In this document: positions 61,456 to 64,000 of the stretch, piece after piece
Layout: each line of letters opens with the position of its first letter
How positions within the stretch are numbered: position 1 is the first letter of the stretch
Assembly (NCBI RefSeq): GCF_003390935.1
Contig: NZ_QNQZ01000010.1
Coordinates: 62,001-126,000 of the forward strand
DNA length: 64,000 nucleotides
Reading direction: 5' to 3'
DNA from: Lewinella sp. IMCC34191
Lineage (GTDB): Bacteria > Bacteroidota > Bacteroidia > Chitinophagales > Saprospiraceae
Position numbers and translations under genes: made by a program
The notes under the pieces: generated by a model
What the model saw: the letters and a program-made list of their open reading frames with translations, nothing else
What the model was told of the DNA's origin: nothing
Database searches by the model: none

Positions 61456-61476
61456 TTATACCTGCGCTCCGCCGCC
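61456..61476 (-). repeat. dispersed 20-mer, copy 11
   Basis: The minus strand reads GGCGGCGGAGCGCAGGTATA followed by A, 22 bases before the ATG of diheme gene 1. Confidence 0.85.
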
Positions 61477-61482
61477 ATAGTT

Positions 61483-62523
61483 CTACCGCGGATCTTCGGA
61501 TGAGGTAACTGCTGCTTGAACAAACGCAGTATCCGTGAGGGTGTGTAAGAAGGCGACTAATGCTGATTTTTGTTCCGCATCAAGTGCTAACGGATGCACG
61601 TTCGGGCTCCGGTTTTCGGCGTAGTGGCCTCCCGAATTGTAGTGGTCGACCACTTCCTCCAGGGTGGCGAAGCGCCCATCGTGCATATACGGGGCCGTCA
61701 GGGCAACGTTGCGCAGGCCCGGCGTGCGAAAGCGGCCGTTATCGTAAACGTTTTGGCTTATGGCTCCACGTCCCGGGTCGGAAAACGCGTTTAGATCGTC
61801 GGCTTCATCGAGGCCGTTGTTTTCGTATCCCTGGTTGGTAAAGTGCGGTGGTGTATGGCAGTGGGCGCATTCGGCGGTAGGCAAGTTGGCGTATGGTCCG
61901 GCGGCATCATCGCCCAGGTCGAAGAAAAGCGCGTGCCCCAGTTGCTCGGCGGGCGTGTACCTGGCCTCTCCCCGCTGCACCCGGTCGTATTTGCTATCGC
62001 GGCTAATCAGCGATCGCTGGAACTGCGCGAGGGCACGGCCGACCAACACCGAATCTATGGTCGCCGCACCGAAGGCACTCCGAAAGCGCGCCACGTAAGC
62101 CGGATCGTCGCTAAGCCGCCGGATAACTTCCGGCCAGCTGCCGCCCATTTCGTGGGGCGTATGAATGGGGTGCAGGGCCTGTGCTTCCAGGCTTTCCGCG
62201 CGCCCGTCCCAAAATAGGGGATGGTGGAAATAGCCGACGTTGGTGAGCCCTAAAGTGTTGCGCACGCCTGGTCGGCCACCGATCCCTACGGCAGTCTTCT
62301 TTCCGTCCGTAAAAGCCAGTTCCGGGCGATGGCAGCTGGCGCAACTGATGGTGGAATCGGCGGAGAGGGCCGGATCGAAGAACAAGTGTCGCCCGACCCG
62401 GATACCGGCTTCCGTCGGCGGATTATCGGCGGGGTGAAGGATAGCCGCGAATTCCGCGCCACTTCCCGGGTCATCGGCGCACGACAGCCAGCACAAAAGG
62501 AGTATGTACCCCAGCCGCCGCAC
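61483..62523 (-). CDS. diheme cytochrome-c peroxidase/MauG-family lipoprotein 2 (MbnH-like)
   Basis: 346 residues from a GTG at 62523. This start is chosen over the ATG at 62565 because it gives a proper lipoprotein signal (RRLGYILLLCWLSC) and overlaps the mbnP-like stop as TAGTG, the usual sign of translational coupling. Heme sites are CASCH (61-65) and CAHCH further on. Other blocks are GIRVGRHLFFDPALS, RPELAFTDGKK, FWDGRAESLEAQALHPI and TPGLRNVALTAPYMHDGRF. With the MbnP-like gene it forms the pair seen for MbnP/MbnH, where the diheme enzyme oxidises a Trp of MbnP. That activity here is inference from context. Confidence 0.9.
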   Translation of the reverse strand: MRRLGYILLLCWLSCADDPGSGAEFAAILHPADNPPTEAGIRVGRHLFFDPALSADSTISCASCHRPELAFTDGKKTAVGIGGRPGVRNTLGLTNVGYFHHPLFWDGRAESLEAQALHPIHTPHEMGGSWPEVIRRLSDDPAYVARFRSAFGAATIDSVLVGRALAQFQRSLISRDSKYDRVQRGEARYTPAEQLGHALFFDLGDDAAGPYANLPTAECAHCHTPPHFTNQGYENNGLDEADDLNAFSDPGRGAISQNVYDNGRFRTPGLRNVALTAPYMHDGRFATLEEVVDHYNSGGHYAENRSPNVHPLALDAEQKSALVAFLHTLTDTAFVQAAVTSSEDPR

Positions 62524-63284
62524 TAGTCTACCTCCAGGCGGAAGCTTTCGCTGAGCCGTTTCCATACACCGTTGGCCACCGCCTGGTTGCCGCCGTGGAC
62601 GGCCTGCTTGGCGGGATCGGTAATGTCGAGGGTTTCTCCATTTTTGGAGAGGGCATCAAGTACATCCACTACGACCGTAATACGGGAGTTGGCTCCGTCC
62701 CGGACCGTAAAGGGTTGCTGTAGACTGATCCGTGTATAGAGGGAGTCACTGCCCATATGGTAGGTCAAGCCGGTGTCGAAGCGGCCGTCCTCCTCCAGCA
62801 GGGCATTTGCTTCGATCTTGGCGAAGACGTAGCGAGTCTGGGCACCCCAGAACTCATTTTCGTTGAGGACGTAGTCGGCCGGAAAATTATTGGGATCTAT
62901 AGCGTTCAGGGTAGGCTTTACGCCCAGTCCAAAGCTCAGATCGCCATATTCCCCCTCCGGTAGCAGCACTTTATACGTCCGCTCAATGGTGCCGTCATCG
63001 TTGGCGGAATTCCACCGGAGCAGATCGATTTCGTTGATGACATACTCCTCCCGACCACTGCCGTCCCTAATTGCCAGATCGGACATATAGTACTGAAACA
63101 GGAGCATCTTGAGCGAGTCGCCCGTCGGGTAGCCGTACGCTTCGGATTGAATACGCAGGGGTTCACCGCCGTACTCCGCGCGGAATGCCACGGTCAGCTC
63201 TTGCTCGACAACTTCGCGGACGTCATCGTCGTCCATACAACCGGCAAGAAAAATAAGAAGAAGGAAGGGGGAAAGTAGTTTCAT
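62523..63284 (-). CDS. MbnP-like lipoprotein
   Basis: 253 residues from the ATG at 63284; its signal ends IFLAGC (Cys16). An upstream ATG exists but would cover the dispersed repeat. The body is a beta-sandwich with LTVAFRAEYGGEPL, FQYYMSDLAIRDG, LLPEGEYGDLSFGLGVKP and NEFWGAQTRYVFAKIEA. The FWG...Y-F-K-E block and position before a diheme enzyme match the MbnP family, in which a Trp is turned into kynurenine and copper is bound. The likely Trp is that of EFWGAQ. It is first in a three-gene run with the two diheme lipoproteins; the first joint is the TAGTG overlap. Confidence 0.85.
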   Translation of the reverse strand: MKLLSPFLLLIFLAGCMDDDDVREVVEQELTVAFRAEYGGEPLRIQSEAYGYPTGDSLKMLLFQYYMSDLAIRDGSGREEYVINEIDLLRWNSANDDGTIERTYKVLLPEGEYGDLSFGLGVKPTLNAIDPNNFPADYVLNENEFWGAQTRYVFAKIEANALLEEDGRFDTGLTYHMGSDSLYTRISLQQPFTVRDGANSRITVVVDVLDALSKNGETLDITDPAKQAVHGGNQAVANGVWKRLSESFRLEVD

Positions 63285-63286
63285 AG

Positions 63287-63305
63287 GGCGGCGCGCGCAG
63301 GTAAA
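63287..63305 (+). repeat. dispersed 20-mer, copy 12
   Basis: Reads GGCGGCGCGCGCAGGTAAA, one base shorter than the consensus, directly upstream of the MbnP-like start, in the opposite orientation to the gene. Confidence 0.8.
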
Positions 63306-63466
63306 GCGACTTTGGTAACGGTCGTACAACACGCCATGTCCGACTAAGGCTTCGTAAAACCCCCGGAATTATCGGTATAGCAACTGCCAAATGAGCCGAA
63401 CAACGACGAAATTGCATTCGTTGCATAAGCGATTACTCTAATAACCAAAGTAAACTATCATAATTT

Positions 63467-64000
63467 ATGGCCACCGAAGTAGCCGACCAGCAATTAGACA
63501 AAGCGTTAAAGCAATTATCCTACGGATTTTATATCGTAGCCACTCGCAAAGGCGGTGAGGATCTCGAAACCCGCAAGGAAGATTGGGTGAGTGCCGCCAC
63601 CGTTAGTTGGGCGATGCAGTCCAGTTTCAATCCGCCCCTGATTACGATTGCCGTCCAGAAGGACAGCGACCTCAACGAAACGATCCAGAAGGCCCAATCC
63701 TTTTCGCTCAGTGTACTAGGTAAACAGGATGAAGAACTGATCAAGCGATTCGCCCAACAGACCGAAGTAGACTACAGCAATCACAAGGTGAACGGCATCA
63801 GCTACACCGAAGGCGAAACGGGCGCTCCCATCCTCGATTGCGGTATCGCCAGCCTGGAGTGTAAACTCGAAGATGCGCTGACCACACCGGGCGATCACCT
63901 GCTCTTCGTGGGCCGTATCGTAAAGGCGACCAGCAAGGGTGACCAGCCCATCACGGAGGCCGATACCCGCAAGCACTACGAGGGAACCTCGCCGCGGAGC
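63467..64000 (+). CDS. flavin reductase-family protein, 5' part (cut by window edge)
   Basis: The first 178 codons from the ATG at 63467; the gene runs off the right edge. The sequence has the split-barrel flavin-reductase pattern: ALKQLSYGFYIVATRKG, then WVSAATVSWAMQSSFNPPLITIAVQKDS (flavin-binding strand and turn), FSLSVLGKQDEELIKRFA, and GAPILDCGIASLECKL followed by GDHLLFVGRIVKA. These are hallmarks of the FMN-binding flavin reductase domain, which supplies reduced flavin or acts on small substrates. A rubredoxin-type tail, sometimes present, would lie outside the window. No signal peptide. It has no operon partner in view. Confidence 0.92.
   Translation, partial: MATEVADQQLDKALKQLSYGFYIVATRKGGEDLETRKEDWVSAATVSWAMQSSFNPPLITIAVQKDSDLNETIQKAQSFSLSVLGKQDEELIKRFAQQTEVDYSNHKVNGISYTEGETGAPILDCGIASLECKLEDALTTPGDHLLFVGRIVKATSKGDQPITEADTRKHYEGTSPRS

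Overview
The window reads as chromosome of a marine-type Bacteroidota, most likely a Lewinella/Neolewinella-like member of the Saprospiraceae. The evidence is the combination of type IX secretion (T9SS) C-terminal sorting domains, a gliding-motility-type C-terminus, SprB-repeat surface proteins, a SusC/SusD pair, a hybrid two-component-type propeller sensor, Bacteroidota promoters (TTTG, about 19-20 bases, TAnnTTTG), almost no Shine-Dalgarno sequences and a high GC content. No replication origin, rRNA, CRISPR array, intact transposase or prophage was seen.

Layout. 1-2.3 kb: 5' part of a propeller sensor gene, a self-contained tRNA-Gln unit, a metallophosphoesterase and a small stress membrane protein. 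2.4-6.8 kb: a secreted LamG protein, then a minus-strand group of a GH109-like secreted oxidoreductase/glycosidase, a membrane protein and a CotH-like protein. 7.2-10.2 kb: a compact histidine kinase-gcvT-bestrophin run. 10.4-16.9 kb: a coiled-coil membrane protein with a clear promoter, then purH-coaX-outer membrane protein-TPR as one minus-strand operon. 17-20 kb: a DUF429-like protein, two 117-bp structured repeats and an ABC-F ATPase. 20.1-25.5 kb: an S41-type peptidase gene broken by an in-frame TAG, an AraC regulator, a cupin, a carboxypeptidase-regulatory-like protein and a SEC-C protein.

25.6-31.0 kb looks like an accessory segment. It holds the C-terminal remnant of a type I restriction HsdR, a cytoplasmic subtilase, an unknown 312-residue protein, and a convergent TPR-CHAT lipoprotein with a His/Cys dyad. 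31.3-38.3 kb: a T9SS protein with almost identical repeats, an 1102-residue sortilin/BNR-propeller protein and a frameshifted alpha/beta hydrolase. 38.4-45.3 kb: two paralogous envelope proteins around a radical SAM protein, a LytTR response regulator and a TonB-like protein, then a membrane protein with a possibly dead metzincin-like domain. 45.3-53.6 kb: SusC-SusD with a PHP phosphodiesterase, which suggests uptake and hydrolysis of a phosphate-ester nutrient; then a DUF2167 and a LURP-one-like protein. 53.8-60.1 kb: two tandem SprB-repeat T9SS proteins. 60.3-63.3 kb: an MbnP-like lipoprotein followed by two diheme MauG/peroxidase-type lipoproteins. 63.5 kb to the end: the 5' part of a flavin reductase.

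The most unusual layer is non-coding. At least four families of short dispersed elements recur: a 20-mer present in about 12 copies (two of them inside genes), a hairpin with a conserved TCCGC/TCTGC internal loop just after stop codons, clusters of TCC-loop hairpins with compensating stem changes, and a 117-bp four-arm repeat. Two genes are broken by single-site lesions (in-frame TAG; +1 in a C6 tract).
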